Shown: piece by piece, positions 25,107 to 38,200 of the stretch
Numbering within the stretch: position 1 is the stretch's first letter
Layout of the letters: the number at the start of each line of letters is the position of its first letter
Assembly (NCBI GenBank): GCA_950295325.1
Contig: OX485804.1
Span: 63,144,533 to 63,208,532, forward strand
Direction: 5' to 3'
Origin: Polytrichum commune
Lineage: Eukaryota > Streptophyta > Polytrichopsida > Polytrichales > Polytrichaceae
DNA: 64,000 nt
The notes under the pieces: model-generated
Told to the model about the DNA's origin: nothing
Databases searched by the model: none
Seen by the model: the letters and a program-made list of their open reading frames with translations, nothing else
Made by a program: the position numbers and the translations under genes

Positions 25107-25879
25107 TTGCTTCGCAAAGGTTCAACGAATTTGCCTAGTGCCTATTTCTCTTGCCGACGTTGGAAGAACCACACCGACGGTCCACGTTCAATTACCACCA
25201 CCACTCCATACTAACTTAGGACCGCCACCGGCCAATGAGAAGGCTTGTTGAACCGGTCATGGGGCTCATTGCTTGGGGATTATGGACAATGCGACTCCTT
25301 GTTAGCCACCCCACGCTTAGCGATATTGGCATCTCCCAACTAATCGATCGAACCAAATTGGTCGAACCCTAGCCTTGCCCCCCGCCTCGTGGCCTTCGAA
25401 AAACGATCCCTTTTGGCTTGTGCGTGTGTGATAGTTATGCGGCTTGGAAGGCAAGTTTGTGGGGACATCCCTAGGTAATGTAAGTTAGGGTGCCTTGGGG
25501 GTAAGAGCAATAACAACCGTGAGCCTCAAGGAGTTGCAATGCAATACGCTATGGTAGAGTGGGGAAAAAATTGTTACTTTTCCCAAGGATATGAACAAAG
25601 TCGTTAGCAATGTCCCAAATTGAAGAGGAAAAAATCGTATGGAGATCTTGTACATTATCCAAGCGAAGATTCTCATGCTCACTAAGTGGTCATATAAGAC
25701 TCCCGAGTTATGTGAAGCATTGAGCTTATTGAACTAGTTATCAAATGTTGAGCATGTAGTTCAATCCCTTTTAAACACATATAGCTTGAGGTATCCGTTC
25801 TTGGAGCCACATCTAGCGACATGCACCCTCAAATATAAGCGTCCTAACTAGAAGAAGAAAAAAGCTGAATCCGGGATTA

Positions 25880-26360
25880 TGTACCTTACAAGGATCATGT
25901 GGTGTGACCATCGATTCTTTGCCACCTAATGCCATTCGAGTTCGCCATAAAGTTCTCAAAGAGGGACAAAACCGTGGGTTGGATCCTACTTTGAGAAAAC
26001 TTTTTACTAAGAGCTCCTTAGCTTGTTATGTTTGGAGCCTAATTTGGACGTTGGGTGAAGCTTTTGGGACCTCCTCTTTCCACCTCTCAAACTTTGAGAG
26101 AATTCGGGATCTAAAATAGGATATGCACATGGGACCCACCGTCTTAAATTCCAAATCAACCTATGCAAGGCTAGCATGGCCCACCTATCCTAGTAGAACA
26201 AGTTTAAAAACTGGTTTTTGATAGCCCCGGCACCATGTATATGATAATTTAAGCATCGTGAAAACTTGGATAACTTTGTGTTAATCATGTGAAACTCAAG
26301 GTTTGGTACTAAGCCCATGGTTTCATCTCCTTTACTCTATAAATAACTCTATTGAATTTA
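25880..26360 (+). repeat. dispersed repeat A, copy 2
   Basis: Diverged copy of the block at 12,000-12,395, and of the reverse complement of 59,035-59,450. Shared words include cctctcaaactttgagagaa, ggatctaaaatagg, catgggaccca and actaagcccatggtttcatc. Confidence 0.8.
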
Positions 26361-26788
26361 TAATTTAGGTACATCTTGATACCAACTAAAGTAGTTGAGT
26401 GGGAACCAATGATAATTCACCCCAAGACCCTTGTAAGACATGCAAGCCTAAACCCAACACCGATTGGAAAGTGGACAAGATCTTCTAATATGTAAATAAC
26501 ATATTGTGTAGCGCGTCTATTCATCTAAGAAGACAAATCTAGAAGAGTTGTACAATGGTATCCATAGTTTATTTATATTGAAAAGTATACATTCTAAGCT
26601 CACATACCTACCTTGGTAGTGGCACTCAAATGTTCACACTTTATGTCAACCTTAAAAAATTGTACTAGTCTTCTTAACGACTCAAGGGCCCATGCATGTC
26701 CGACCGGAACCCTAGCTAGTGGGGCTGGGGCACTTCCAAGACGTTATTTCGCTTGTTTTCTCAACTACACTATTTTGTCTAATTAGGG

Positions 26789-26961
26789 TGGGTTACCATT
26801 CGGAGTTATGTGTTGCTATAAATTTTTACCGGCATTGTTGTTTTTATCAACTAAGTTATATCATATTTTTCGGTGTTCATACTAAATTTTTTGGGTAAAA
26901 AAAATGATACTTTCAGTAGAAAAAAATTGTACCAACATGTAATTTTCAAACGATAACCCAC
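26789..26961. mobile_element. MITE, GTGTTACT-TIR family, copy 4 (diverged)
   Basis: Left end GGGTTACCATTCGGAGTTAT; the right end reads GTGGGTTATC when reverse-complemented. About 173 bp of AT-rich, non-coding sequence. More diverged than the other copies. Confidence 0.55.
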
Positions 26962-29474
26962 GTTAACTAGACAAAGTGGTGTATTCTAAAGGGTTGTCTA
27001 TTTTGACATAATTTTTTTTGTATATTTTGTCACATGTTAATTGTGCATCGGTTGAGACCTGCTTGAATCCCACGTGGAAACTACATTCCAACACTATAAA
27101 AGATGAAAGAGAGCACTTCTGTTGGTAGCTAAAGTCATGCCAATGCTAGCTAATCTAGTTTGGTCTTGCAAGGTTTTTTGGAAAATCTTTGGGTCCACCA
27201 GTGAACGGATTTTGTAATGGGGTTTTGGTCACAGAGAGAAAACCCTTGCATACGAGCGTATCTCTCATCTATCCAACTTAAAACCTTAATCTCCTGTATG
27301 TTTTTGGCCGATTCATTGCAACTAACTTGAACCAGACTAATTTAGGGTCTTTAAAACCTAATTCCAGTAACAAATCACTAAATACAATGACTTTCATGAT
27401 GCAAACCATTTCTAGTGAATGAGAGGTACACTCATGTTCAATAATTCCCTCTCTCCATTCTAGGACACAGAGGTTTTCCGTACACCTCACCACCAACATA
27501 TGAGTTATAAGCAGTTGCCATGGACTGGCGAGAGAAATATGTAAATCTATCATTTTGGTAGATTTGCATATTTTCCAATCACATAGGACAATTTCTCAAT
27601 GACAAATGTCAATTGGCCAAGACTCGTATGCTCGTAGTGCCTCCAAAATTCAAATTATGTTCGGGGGGCGGAACTTACAAAGTGCGATTGCCATTTGAGG
27701 AGGGTGAATGCATGTTTCACTCCATACGGATGGATAGATGGATGGATGTGGAATCGAAGGGTCCACAAGCATCTCATCAACAATGAATAGGGGCACTAGG
27801 TACTCAATGAAGCTACTTGATGGCTTGTCCTTTTTGCAAGGGATAGGAAATGGGCTATGGTTATAGGCCGGTAGGTTTTTGGCCAAACTTACCGATGATG
27901 ATGACCCGTCTTGGTTACACTTGGGATCATTTCGGTTATAATATTCACTCATGATGACATAATATACGCCACTCATCACCTTCTCACCATGTCGTATGTT
28001 ATGGCGTCACCCAGCCTCTTACCTATATGTTTATGAATACAAAATTGTCTTTAGGGTTTGGGAAGCCTTCGAGGCTACTAGGACAAATGTATAGGGTCTA
28101 GAAGGGTCTTAAACGGTTTATTACTTTCTTTCACTAGCCTAACCACTACTCCTAAAATATGAAACACACGACTACACTATTTATGGTACTTTGTGTCACA
28201 TGCATAGTAGTGTCACTTGCCCATGTTTTGAGGCGTGTGCTAGGTTACCCTACCGATCAACAACTTCACCATTAGTTTCACATTATCATGACATTTGGCG
28301 TTTAAGTGCGGCTTATTAATATCTTCGCATGAGTATGTTCAATAATGTTATGAGCTGTATGAATTTCCAAGGAGTCTCACCTAAGATAATAGTGACAAGG
28401 GGGTTGATGTTCCAGCCTTCCAGTTGGAGTTTTTGTATGAGGGGGTTGTTTTGTTGTGTTGGGCATGGTTGTTGTGGCGGGGACTCTCCCATGGCAGTAG
28501 GTGAATTTAGTGAGTTGGATGGTGATGGATGGGGAGGGAGTAATTGGGGGTTGTCATTTAGGGGGGGGGGCTCCGGTAACACTTAGGGTATCTGGTATGA
28601 GTTTGGCCATGCATGTGCACAGGGTGTGATAACATGTACAATGGAGTAGCCGTGTGGGATGGGTAATTGCCTAGGGTCAGTTGTTGTGGTTGCTTACATT
28701 GACCAAGATGTAGAAGCGAGTGTGTTTATTAGATTGTAGTGTGTGAACTAGTTGTTGGACCGCTTTGTTGTGTCGGGCTCGGTAGAGACCTTGGACATAT
28801 TGGTTTGAGCATGTGGATAGTAGGTGTGGCCATGTGTCTATTGTGCTATTTGAACATACCGAGTGCGTAGTTTGGGTTTGAGTTAACCGACGTCCAGAAG
28901 AGATTTCTTTGATGGTTTCCCATATATTGGGCGAAGCATAATCTTGATAACACCACATTATTGGTCGCAATAATCAAGATTTTCAATCTTTTTGGCATTT
29001 TGTGGACCTATAACGAGCCACCTTCACATCCGCCTATGTAGAACAAGCATCATTAACGGAGGACTCGACCTTGGGACTTCCGTGCTTGTAGGGGGGGGGG
29101 GGGGGGAATCAAGACAAAACGTACAATTTCCACAAACTCGTAGATCGGCACTTCGCTCCCTCCTAGAAAACATACATTCATGAAGGCGGACTTGGTATTA
29201 CACTTACCTACATGTTGGAGTCAACCCCTTTGGCCACCATCAATTCCGAATCGGTTCCATTGACAATGTACGAGCACGAGAGTTTTATTCCTGACCGGTC
29301 AATAAACTTTCGACCAGTGCTCGGGAAGTTTTTGGGCAGGCAAAGTCGGTCAAGATCCTAGTGATTCTAAATCCAGCCGGTTACATGTTGACATCTTCCG
29401 GTTTTGCATTCATTTATTTGGGGAATATTCTTGTATAGATTCATCTACAATGTTTGGTAATTCTTCTAAAGTCT

Positions 29475-29505
29475 CACTAGAAGGAATGGGGGTCCTTTCT
29501 AACAT
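29475..29505 (+). repeat. left terminal inverted repeat of the CACTA element
   Basis: 31 bases identical to the reverse complement of 55,738-55,768; begins CACTAG; preceded by the target duplication TCT. Confidence 0.88.
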
Positions 29506-30028
29506 ACCCCTTTGACACGGAGGGCCCCCCGTGTGGGATATTTCCACACCAAGGTCATAAAAAAGGCGTGAGCAGTTTTTTCGCGCCAAACCTAAAAAAA
29601 TTAACTGCAAGTTTGTGCACCTGTCGAAGTCATGTCATCCTAGGAGACTGCGTGTAGGAGGGCCGACCCATAGTCCGAAATTTCTGCAAGCTGTTTGAGT
29701 GTGCCATTCAATGAGTACCTTTTATATAAACATACTCCTAAAAAACTAGTTCAATGGAGATGTGTGACCACTCTTAAATTGAAACAAAACCAACATACAA
29801 TTGTGGCGCAGGCATAGTCGGATGTATTGGCTCTCCTATATAGGCCGATATCATAGATACTTTCCATTCACAACTTGTGTCAATCTTCGTGCACGTCATT
29901 CTCCTGTCCGATAAGTAATTCTTTATTGTTTCCCCCTCCTATCGTGCGTCCTCTACGCTAGAGTTTTACTACCCTGCTTTTGTAATATTTGTTCTAACTT
30001 CTTCATCTCTTTTAGGTGTGAAACTTGG

Positions 30029-30487
30029 CTAGGACCTTTTCCCCTTCGTGTCCGACAGTGTATCTCCATTGTGTTCCATCCCTTCCTCCTTTCTTGTGCA
30101 CATCTTCCCGCAACAGATGACACACACGCTTCGTGTCCCTGTCAATGTAGAAAATTGCACATGCACACTCGGGTTGTTCTGTAATGTCACACATGGTTTT
30201 CCACACACCTTCCTTTTTACTGCCACCTCATCCTCCTCCCCCCTCCGTGTCAGCTCTTTGCCAACAACAATATTGTTTTCATTTGATGCATCCCTCCTCT
30301 CTTCCTCCATTACTGTGAATACGTCCCGGTCCCCGCTGGAATCCTCTTGGCCAAGACAATGCTCCACCCCCGTAGAGCTTATTTGCCTTCCACTTGCCTC
30401 CTTCTTTACTACAACACTCCATCCAGGCCTCGCATTGTCAGCCACAAAAACTTCTACAATTGCATTGCAGGGTTTAGTTATTTGCAT
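30029..30487 (-). CDS. hypothetical open frame in the CACTA left arm
   Basis: 152 codons from an ATG at 30,487. The frame continues open upstream to 30,583, where a possible acceptor (ttttaattgttcag) lies near 30,510. The product is hydrophilic and highly charged in its middle (VMEEERRDASNENN, RRGEEDEVAVKRK) with a Cys cluster near the end (CVICCGKMC). No family recognised. Its place 0.5 kb inside the CACTA left end makes a transposon-encoded accessory protein possible; it may also be a chance frame. Confidence 0.25.
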   Translation of the reverse strand: MQITKPCNAIVEVFVADNARPGWSVVVKKEASGRQISSTGVEHCLGQEDSSGDRDVFTVMEEERRDASNENNIVVGKELTRRGEEDEVAVKRKVCGKPCVTLQNNPSVHVQFSTLTGTRSVCVICCGKMCTRKEEGMEHNGDTLSDTKGKRS

Positions 30488-30587
30488 GGTGTAGATGCAT
30501 GTCTCTAGCTGAACAATTAAAAACACACGTGATGACAATGTTATGGTATTTGTTGTGAGCGTCAAAATTGCCCCCAACGGCAATTTG

Positions 30588-31540
30588 GCTCACAATTGAG
30601 GTGCTTTGGCAAAATCATTAAATTAGTAATAGGGAAATTTAGCGAAAACCCATTTAGACTAAGGTAGGTTAGATAGGGGTATTTTATCCTTGGGGTAATA
30701 CTCTTGGGCAAGTAGAAATTATAAACCGAAGGGATAAAATGGAAATGTCTTTTACCCAAATCGGAAGTGTAAAAGTAATGGACTAGTAAATAGGTAAGTT
30801 AAATTAGGAACAACCAATTCAAGCAAGCAAAAGTCAAGCGGCGGCAAAAAACAAGAGTAATTCCGGAAGCGGCAAAAAAAAAAAAGGAAGTGACTACTAC
30901 GAGCGTAAGGGATCTTGCCAACTAGGGCAAGGGGGCCATGTTGCCAACCAAAAATGAAGTTCAAACGGAAATGAAAAAACCTTTGTAAGGATTTGAACAA
31001 GTGGGGTGCGACGTGACATCCTTCTCCTTTATTCACTTCCGAGGGCTTGGTTGTCACCGTTCAAGGAATGGGACCCCTCGGTGAACGGAAGGGAATAGGG
31101 GCCTAACCCTTCATTTAAAGGGTGATAAAACCCCCTCTTCCCCTTTCAATCCTCTCTGCAAATTTCATTTTTGCACGGCGAAGCCCTCTAGAATTGTAGT
31201 TAAAAAGAGAAAATCATTTTCATTCATTCAATATAGGCATAAGTTAGAATTCTTATAGTTAGACCTCTTGAGAGAATGTATAGTGTTTTTTAACACACCC
31301 CTAAGTAGCTATGTTACTTTCAAGCAATAGTAGTGGACACAAAAATTACAATTTAGCCTTTAAATTTTGAATGAATGTAGCCCTTCATGTTAGCTTTCCG
31401 AAAAGACTAATATTATTAAAATCAGAGTTAGGAAACAAACGTTATGAGTGTTTGAATGAAGGTGTCTCAGCTGCCTCTTAAATTACAAGCGCTGACTTTG
31501 CAAGCGTGTAACTCCCAGGGAGTGCACTGTTGAAGTACTG
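30588..31540 (+). mobile_element. older LTR-like block (left part, interrupted)
   Basis: Non-coding, with the look of a long plant LTR: a pyrimidine-rich leader (ccccctcttcccctttcaatcc) near 31,130, and then a unit (31,386-31,540: gttagctttccgaaaag..tcagctgcctcttaaat..gcgctgactttgcaagc) that recurs twice after the solo LTR at 33,786-34,160. The solo LTR at 31,541 therefore split an older element. Ends of the older element not found. Confidence 0.45.
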
Positions 31541-33253
31541 TGTGAGGCCAAACCCACCACCCTTAAGCGTCCTAGTCCGGATGATGGGTTTATGAATCAC
31601 ATGTGTAGTATCAAATCTCAATGATATAATAAACATCCTTCATCTCAGTGAACTTTCTAGTTCTAAAGTTCATGATGTTTTATTAATACTTGTTTCTTGA
31701 ACAGATGAGGCATTAGCCTTCTCAAAGGTCCATCCCGCGGCTTTGGCCACGCATCCTCGTAAAGACATTCCCCTAGCACCCTTAATCTTTACTTTTTTTT
31801 CCTTGCCATTGCTAGGATCAACCACATTTTCCATTCTTGAACAAGTAACTTATTTTGACCAAGAAGATGCAAGTGTTTAAAAACACTGTTCTTGATGATC
31901 CACCCCAATGACATTTACTAGCAAGCCACACCTCACACTAATTAGCCTAATAAATCTAACACTTACATATGTGCTAGAATAATCTAAAATGCCTAACTTG
32001 ACCTATGCTTAGTTTGAGTGATAGTACTCAATTTGAGCTAAGCTTTGGTCACCCAAGCATGCTCCCCACTACCCACTACTTCTTGAGACCCAACCATCCT
32101 CGGCTGCTCCAGCAACTAGCTAGGTTCAGGCCCTCGGCTGCCCAACAACTAACCCAGTTCAGCCCTCGGCTGCTCCAGCAACTAGCCCAGTTCAGGCCCT
32201 TCGGTTACTCCAGCAACTAGCCCAATTCAGGCCCTTCGGCTGTTCCAGCAACTAGCCCAGTTCAGGCCCTTCGGTTACTCCAGCAACTAGCCCAGTTCAG
32301 CCCTCGGCTGCTCCAGCAACTAGCCCAGTTCAGGCCCTTCGGTTACTCCAGCAACTAGCCCAGTTCAGCCCTCGGCTGCTCCAGCAACTAGCCCAGTTCA
32401 GGCCCTTCGGTTACTCCAGCAACTAGCCCAGTTCAGCCCTCGGCTGCTCCAGCAACTAGCCCAGTTCAGGCCCTTCGGTTACTCCAGCAACTAGCCCAAT
32501 TCAGGCCCTTCGGCTGTTCCAGCAACTAGCCCAGTTCCAGAAGTGCTTAGACAGAAGTCTAATGAATTCTACTACCATTCTCACTCCTAGTAATTAACTT
32601 AACATTCCTCTAATCTATCAACTCATAATTAACCTATCCTCCTACTAATTCATCAAGTTAACAACTAATCACACGTGTTTTTCTAATCATTCTAAGGGTT
32701 CCTTCCACATGAGAGAGATTGAGAGTGAGAGCTTAACTAATTAACTTCACTAAAACTAATAGCCCACACACGTGGCTCAAGCTCTTAAGAGCTTGCTCCC
32801 TTGAGAGCGCTTGATGGAGAGAGAGAGAAAATGAGAGAAAAAACACCTTAAGTAGCAAAGAGGGAGAGAGGGAGAGAGGGAGAGAGAGGTGAGGATAGGG
32901 TGAGAGGATTCACACCTCTAATCACAATCCCTTAACCTTCTCCTCCAAAGTAGGGACTAATCCCCATCCACCAAGCTTCCTTCTTCCTAAACTAACAAGG
33001 TGGATCCAAAAGTGGGCATTTAACCCGCGGAGCTCACCTTGCTTCACCTTACCCCCTACTCACATTATCAAGGCATACTCTTATTGAAATCAAACCTTGA
33101 AATAATCACACAACACCACCTAATGCCTAAAGTTAAATCCACACCACTCTTCACTCTTTTTATGTTTTGTGAATAATCATAACACATTAAAGTCAAACTA
33201 AATTTGGTTTCGAAGAGTTAATCACCACATGTGGGCACTATTTTGGGCTCACA
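31541..33253 (+). mobile_element. solo LTR with 5-bp target duplication
   Basis: 1,713 bp starting TGTGAGGCC and ending GGGCTCACA. This is TG..CA with short inverted ends, flanked on both sides by the identical 5-mer TACTG (31,536-31,540 and 33,254-33,258). There is no coding sequence, primer-binding site or second LTR, so it is the product of LTR-LTR recombination. The element strand is arbitrary. Related termini occur at 51,800 and at 53,473/54,245. Confidence 0.85.
32099..32538 (+). repeat. 33/35-bp tandem repeat inside the solo LTR
   Basis: About 12.6 units of CCAGCAACTAGCCCAGTTCA followed by either GCCCTCGGCTGCT (33-bp unit) or GGCCCTTCGGTTACT / GGCCCTTCGGCTGTT (35-bp unit). In the middle the two types alternate, making a 68-bp higher-order unit repeated about three and a half times. 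Outer units are more diverged. Confidence 0.95.
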
Positions 33254-35278
33254 TACTGTATTTATACACGTGGGTGAACAAAAAGGGTATTATTTAAAAC
33301 AAGCATGCACAAAATATATGTACAAGAGACATATTGCTATTAAGCAAGAAGTAGATATACATGAGGCTATAGAAAAATATATGTGAAGTACACATTTACG
33401 CGTTTACGCGTTCAAGTCAGACCTGGACAAAGAATCATGTGTTTTTTCATCCACTAAGTAACGACTTTATAACTAAAAATCCATGATTTGATATTATACA
33501 TATAATAGGGCCATATTTTTGCATTTCCAAACATTTGTACACATGTTATATACAATTTCTGTATTTGTTTTTGGACCCTTGTATACGTATGGAAATGTAT
33601 TTTGAAGCAATGAGATTTATAAGTATATTGCTTGATTTTAGCAAAAATAAAATGTATACAGGGGTATTTTAATAAGGGGCATGCACGCACGTGATGCTTG
33701 GTTTTAATGAATAGTGCACTCCCTGAGGTATAACTAAAAGATAATTTATTCAATTTCTTTGGTATTTAAGTTTGTTATAGGCCTTGTTGTTAGCTTTCTA
33801 AAAAGTATAAGTTTGTCACAATCAAATTTAAATAGTGAGAGTTATGAATATTTGAATGAGGTATCCTAGCTGCCTCTTAAAATATAAGAGCTCACTTTGT
33901 AAGCTAATACCCGCAAGAGGAATCATGCAGTTGTTTTGATATTTAGAGAATTTTAGATCTGATTTTAAGGTTTCTAGAAAGTCTAAGATTGCAAAAATCT
34001 AAGTTGATAAGAAAAAGTTATAGATTTTTCAACAAAGGTATCCCAGCCGCCTCTTGAATTCTGAGAGCTGACTTTGTAAGCTCATATCTTTAAGAAGATA
34101 CATGAAGTTTCATTTATAATTGGATAACTTATAGTTCTTGTTGTTAGCTTTCCAGATTACCATGAATTGTTCCAATTGAAAGTTGTGAGCAAAAGTTATG
34201 GCCGTTTAAGCAAAGGGGTGTTGCCTTACGAGAAGAGGTTCGTCCATCTAAGGTTGGCGGGTACGAGTTGGCGTTGTGGGCGGCTGAGCGTTGGAATAGG
34301 GGTTCCGCATCAACCATCGCCAAGCCAAGATGGGAGTCCATCGGTAAGCTTTTTAATCCTACAACCTTCAATCGGCACAGGGCCTTGTAGAGTTCGGGTT
34401 AGGGCGTGCACCAAACATGTAGGTGATGATACCATAAATTATGAACTTAGTAGCATAGGCTTTGTTCAATCAACCATAAACTAAGAATGAAGGTTGAAAA
34501 GATGAGACTTAATTAAGGTCCCTCCGTTTAGATAATTAAATATATAAGAAGTAAGGAATTAGAGGTGGCCCAAGGTAAAATGCAAGGTTATTTCATTCAT
34601 TAGGGTTAGGTTGCCTTGATCCCAAGGCTGGTGCGTCTGCGCATAGAATAGGATAAATTAGGCATTAGGTTAGGGAAGTTGATAATTATCTTAGGCACTT
34701 AAAATCTAGGCACAACCTATCGGAAGGATACGACACGATTATCAAATCCCTCCACCAAAACAAAACACCCGTTAAATATCATAACACCCGGGTTCGGCTT
34801 AGGCACCTGCCAAGGCAGGTCACCCTCACCGAAGGGCTTGTGCGGTATCGTTAGGCTCCCTCGGGGACGAAGCTAGTTTGCGTGCCTAGAATGGTGAGCA
34901 GTGAGCCTAGATTGGTGAATGGAGAGCATAGAGTAGAAAAAAGAATAAAGTAATCAACATTTATTGGGAGTTTACCAAAAATAGAAATAAAATATTCCCC
35001 CCAAATTTAGTAATTATTTGGACCTATTACCATTGAATAAGGGTGCTCCTATGACCGTGGGAATGAATTTTTTCATGCACTTTTGACCACTATTACTGTA
35101 GGATGGCAGCAAAATGTGAACAAAAATGTACATACATTTGAAATTTTCAATGTCAATGATGATTTAATGAGTAGTAAAAAATGTACAACAACAACGTCGT
35201 GGTGGCCCTTTTAGTCTCACCACTTTTCCATTCAATCAAAAAAATTGTACAATGTAACCTTCGGGTTCAATTGCATCT
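33254..35278 (+). mobile_element. older LTR-like block (right part) and spacer
   Basis: 33,786-34,160 holds two copies of the 185-bp unit also seen at 31,386-31,540 (words: tagctttctaaaaag, agctgcctcttaaaa, gagctcactttgtaagc). From 34,200 to 35,278 no gene is seen; cacctgccaaggcaggtcacc near 34,805 is an inverted-repeat word. The block ends before the MULE pseudogene. Confidence 0.45.
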
Positions 35279-38200
35279 CTAAGTTGCTGGTTGCTTTAGT
35301 AGCACCATCTGAATAACACGCTTAATTTCGTTGAAACTGAAACTAGGAGCGTGCATAAAAACATCTATCTGACTATCCAATCCACAAACTACGTGAAATA
35401 TGTAGTACAAATGCTTACAATTTGTCCATTGCCCACGCTTTCCCAAGGCTTTGCCCGACATATCTTTGAAGAAGGGGCATAAACAACTGGGAAACTGGCC
35501 AATCGTAAGTAAGTATTGCGAAATTTTGAGACCATTCCGGGACTCAAAGGTGATGATGCAACCCAAGGCAGGATTTGGTACCATAGAAACCTTCAGAATC
35601 TGCCCAATGACAGTAAGAGCAGATGCGTAGGAATTGGCGTGCTTCGTTGAAGGTGCGTTTGGATTCCGCCTGACGTTCTTCCCAAATTTGCGCTTCAATG
35701 GAAAGTCGTTAGAGAACTCCGGGGTAGGGTACTCTGACAGGTCCACCAATGATCCTTCTTTTCTAAACAGCTTCCTCGGAGAGAGCTCCAGACGTGGTGC
35801 CAATCAAAAACCAGCGTTCTCCAAGTCTAGTATCTCCTTCTGTGTGAGATTGGTGCCAATCTTAACAGGCCAAATTTCTGGAACTGCAGGGTTGGAAACC
35901 ACCCACTTACAACGAGTACCCTTCACGCACCTCTCAATGTCGTCGTTGCAGAAGAAAAACTGCATGTGCTCTTGCTTATTCTTCCTATAGTTGTGCATGA
36001 TGTCGTTGTAAGTTGGTGCAGCTGTATTCTTTCCATCCTGTACAATTCGTGCCACACATTTCTTCTTGGTGATGGCCTGTTGAGCGAAGCAAGCCTTTGC
36101 TGACATCTTTGGAAGTCGCGCGATGTGCCATTCATGTTCATTGCATGTTGTTTCTTGTACAGCCTTCACATGCTCCACGGCTGGATTTGTGGGAGGTGTC
36201 TCTAGTTGAACTGGATTGTCATGCAGGTTTTCAGTTGCTTCTTATTGTGCGTCACCCTGTGAAGTGAGATCATAAAATCTTGCACCTCTTGCTCGCGTTT
36301 GTACCCGAGGGCGATAGATGCTAATCTTGTTAGGTCTATGAGAGTCGAACTCCGACCCAGGAGGAAGATCTGGTTTGCGCTTAAGGGAGAGGAATACTTC
36401 CTTACCTTGAAGATGAGGCTCCTGAGTGCAAAAACCTTCAGCTCCGGGCATGTTTCGGAACACTTGATGAAGCGATTTTGGGTTGCCAGAACGTTGGGCG
36501 GTTCGTTGAGCGATTCGCAACAGCAATTCTTCTTTTCCAGGTCCAGTACCCGGTCTCTCACCATTCAAATACTGGTAGTAGGCAACCATTTGCATGAAAG
36601 CACGTACATAATCATCGACAGTTGCCACATACAAGTCATTACCTCGTTTACCGCTCTGTTGAAGCCACTTATTGTGTACAGTCTCCGCTAAATTGCATGA
36701 AGGCATTTCAGCAAGCTTAGCCTCGGAAAGAGCCTGTGATGTCAAATGAATGGTAATAGAATTTAGAATGAGGTTACAACTTCACAGGAAACTGAAAGCA
36801 AAAAGGCCCGGAGCAAAGTGTGAACCTACCAAATCCATAAAACCACCCCATTGGCGATAGCGGAAGTGCCAGAAAGCAAGCCATAGGTCAAGACGAACGA
36901 CCCTTCATCAGTCGTTGCCCCGGAGGAAAGCCACCATGACCTGATAGCAAGGTACCGCTCTTCAGCCTCTTCTAACGACTTGGCATTCTTGTATTGCATG
37001 CACAATTGACAATGTTGTGGTTGCAGGTCCGCCCGAATGTCAACCTTTGTATGTTTCTCCAATGACTGGGTCCAATGGAACAAACAAGTACGTTCTTGGT
37101 CCTCCATAGGAATTGACGCATCACTGCTACCATACACAATACGAATTGCATTCCAATTTGCTTGCGCACTGTCTGCCATGAAGCCCTTGAATTGTACGTT
37201 AGAAACGTTGTGTCTAGCCACAACAACATTCAAGTTATTCCAAAAAATGATTTGAGCGGCAACATCTTCCGACTGCATATCACACACTGCAATGGTCATT
37301 ACCCGACAATAGGTAGCATCATAAACATGGCATGCCATGGAAGTCCAGTCCTTCACACGCTTGACATGGTCGAACATGATCCATGCATTCTGTAAATCTC
37401 CACCCGGCTGCATTTTTGTCACGAGATCAACTCCACTTCCTGGCCCGACTTCAGACATCTTGAAAACAAAGACCTTGTCGGACTCGGACCCTTGGCCAGG
37501 GAATTTATTCTCTTGGACAAATGCCCAGTAGCTAGACCCTCTAAGTTTGGTGATGCTGTCCATGACTCCAAAACGTCGCAAGTACCGAGACGTTGTGACT
37601 TGATTCCGAATACTTGGAGAAGATAGGTGTTTGAACTTATCAAACACTGGTATGAGCTCATCAAGAGTAAGTTCCTCCTGCGTTGATCCATCCGCAAAAA
37701 GAAGCAACTCACCAAGGAATTCCTTGCTTGCTTCAAGGACAATGGCAGAATTAGTTGCTGTTGGAGTTTTCTCTACTTGTTCACAAATTAGGCTCTTTAT
37801 TTTCTCAACAACATCCCTGTATTTGCCAATTTTCACAGGATGACAATGGGTTCCAAGGTGCACACATGCATGAGTCATATTTCCATGGCCAAGAACAGAA
37901 TAAATCTTAGCCAAGCACACATCCAAGCATGATGGAGAAACCTTGCAGATTTTACACACGACAGTTGAGCCCTTTGGAGGGTTACATCCAACTCCAAAGG
38001 TGAACAAGGAGATTCCATCCCATTCGGTTTCGTTAGCTTGGGAGGACCGGTGCACACGAGATAAATAATCACAAGTTGTGTTGGTGCATTGCAAATGACC
38101 TAAGCACGAAGACATTCTAAATGTAAAACCCATGTCATTCTTGATATTGGAGGTGATGGTGCGAGTCCAAGCATGGCCATCATGGCGTTTGTCCATGTCA

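Larger units (their letters stand above)
24061..29474. other. gene-free region left of the CACTA element
   Basis: No gene supported. It holds simple tracts (AT run near 24,640-24,658; poly-G near 28,560-28,570 and 29,091-29,106), a telomere-like tract at 25,051-25,106, dispersed repeat A copy 2 and one MITE. Short frames are unsupported. Confidence 0.5.

Noticed and set aside
32005-32220. Repetitive Gln/Leu/Pro frame
   Set aside because: Translation of the 33/35-bp tandem repeat, whose unit lengths do not keep one frame for long.
32099-32538. CRISPR-like array
   Set aside because: Units are contiguous with no unique spacers, and the DNA is plant nuclear; it is a minisatellite.
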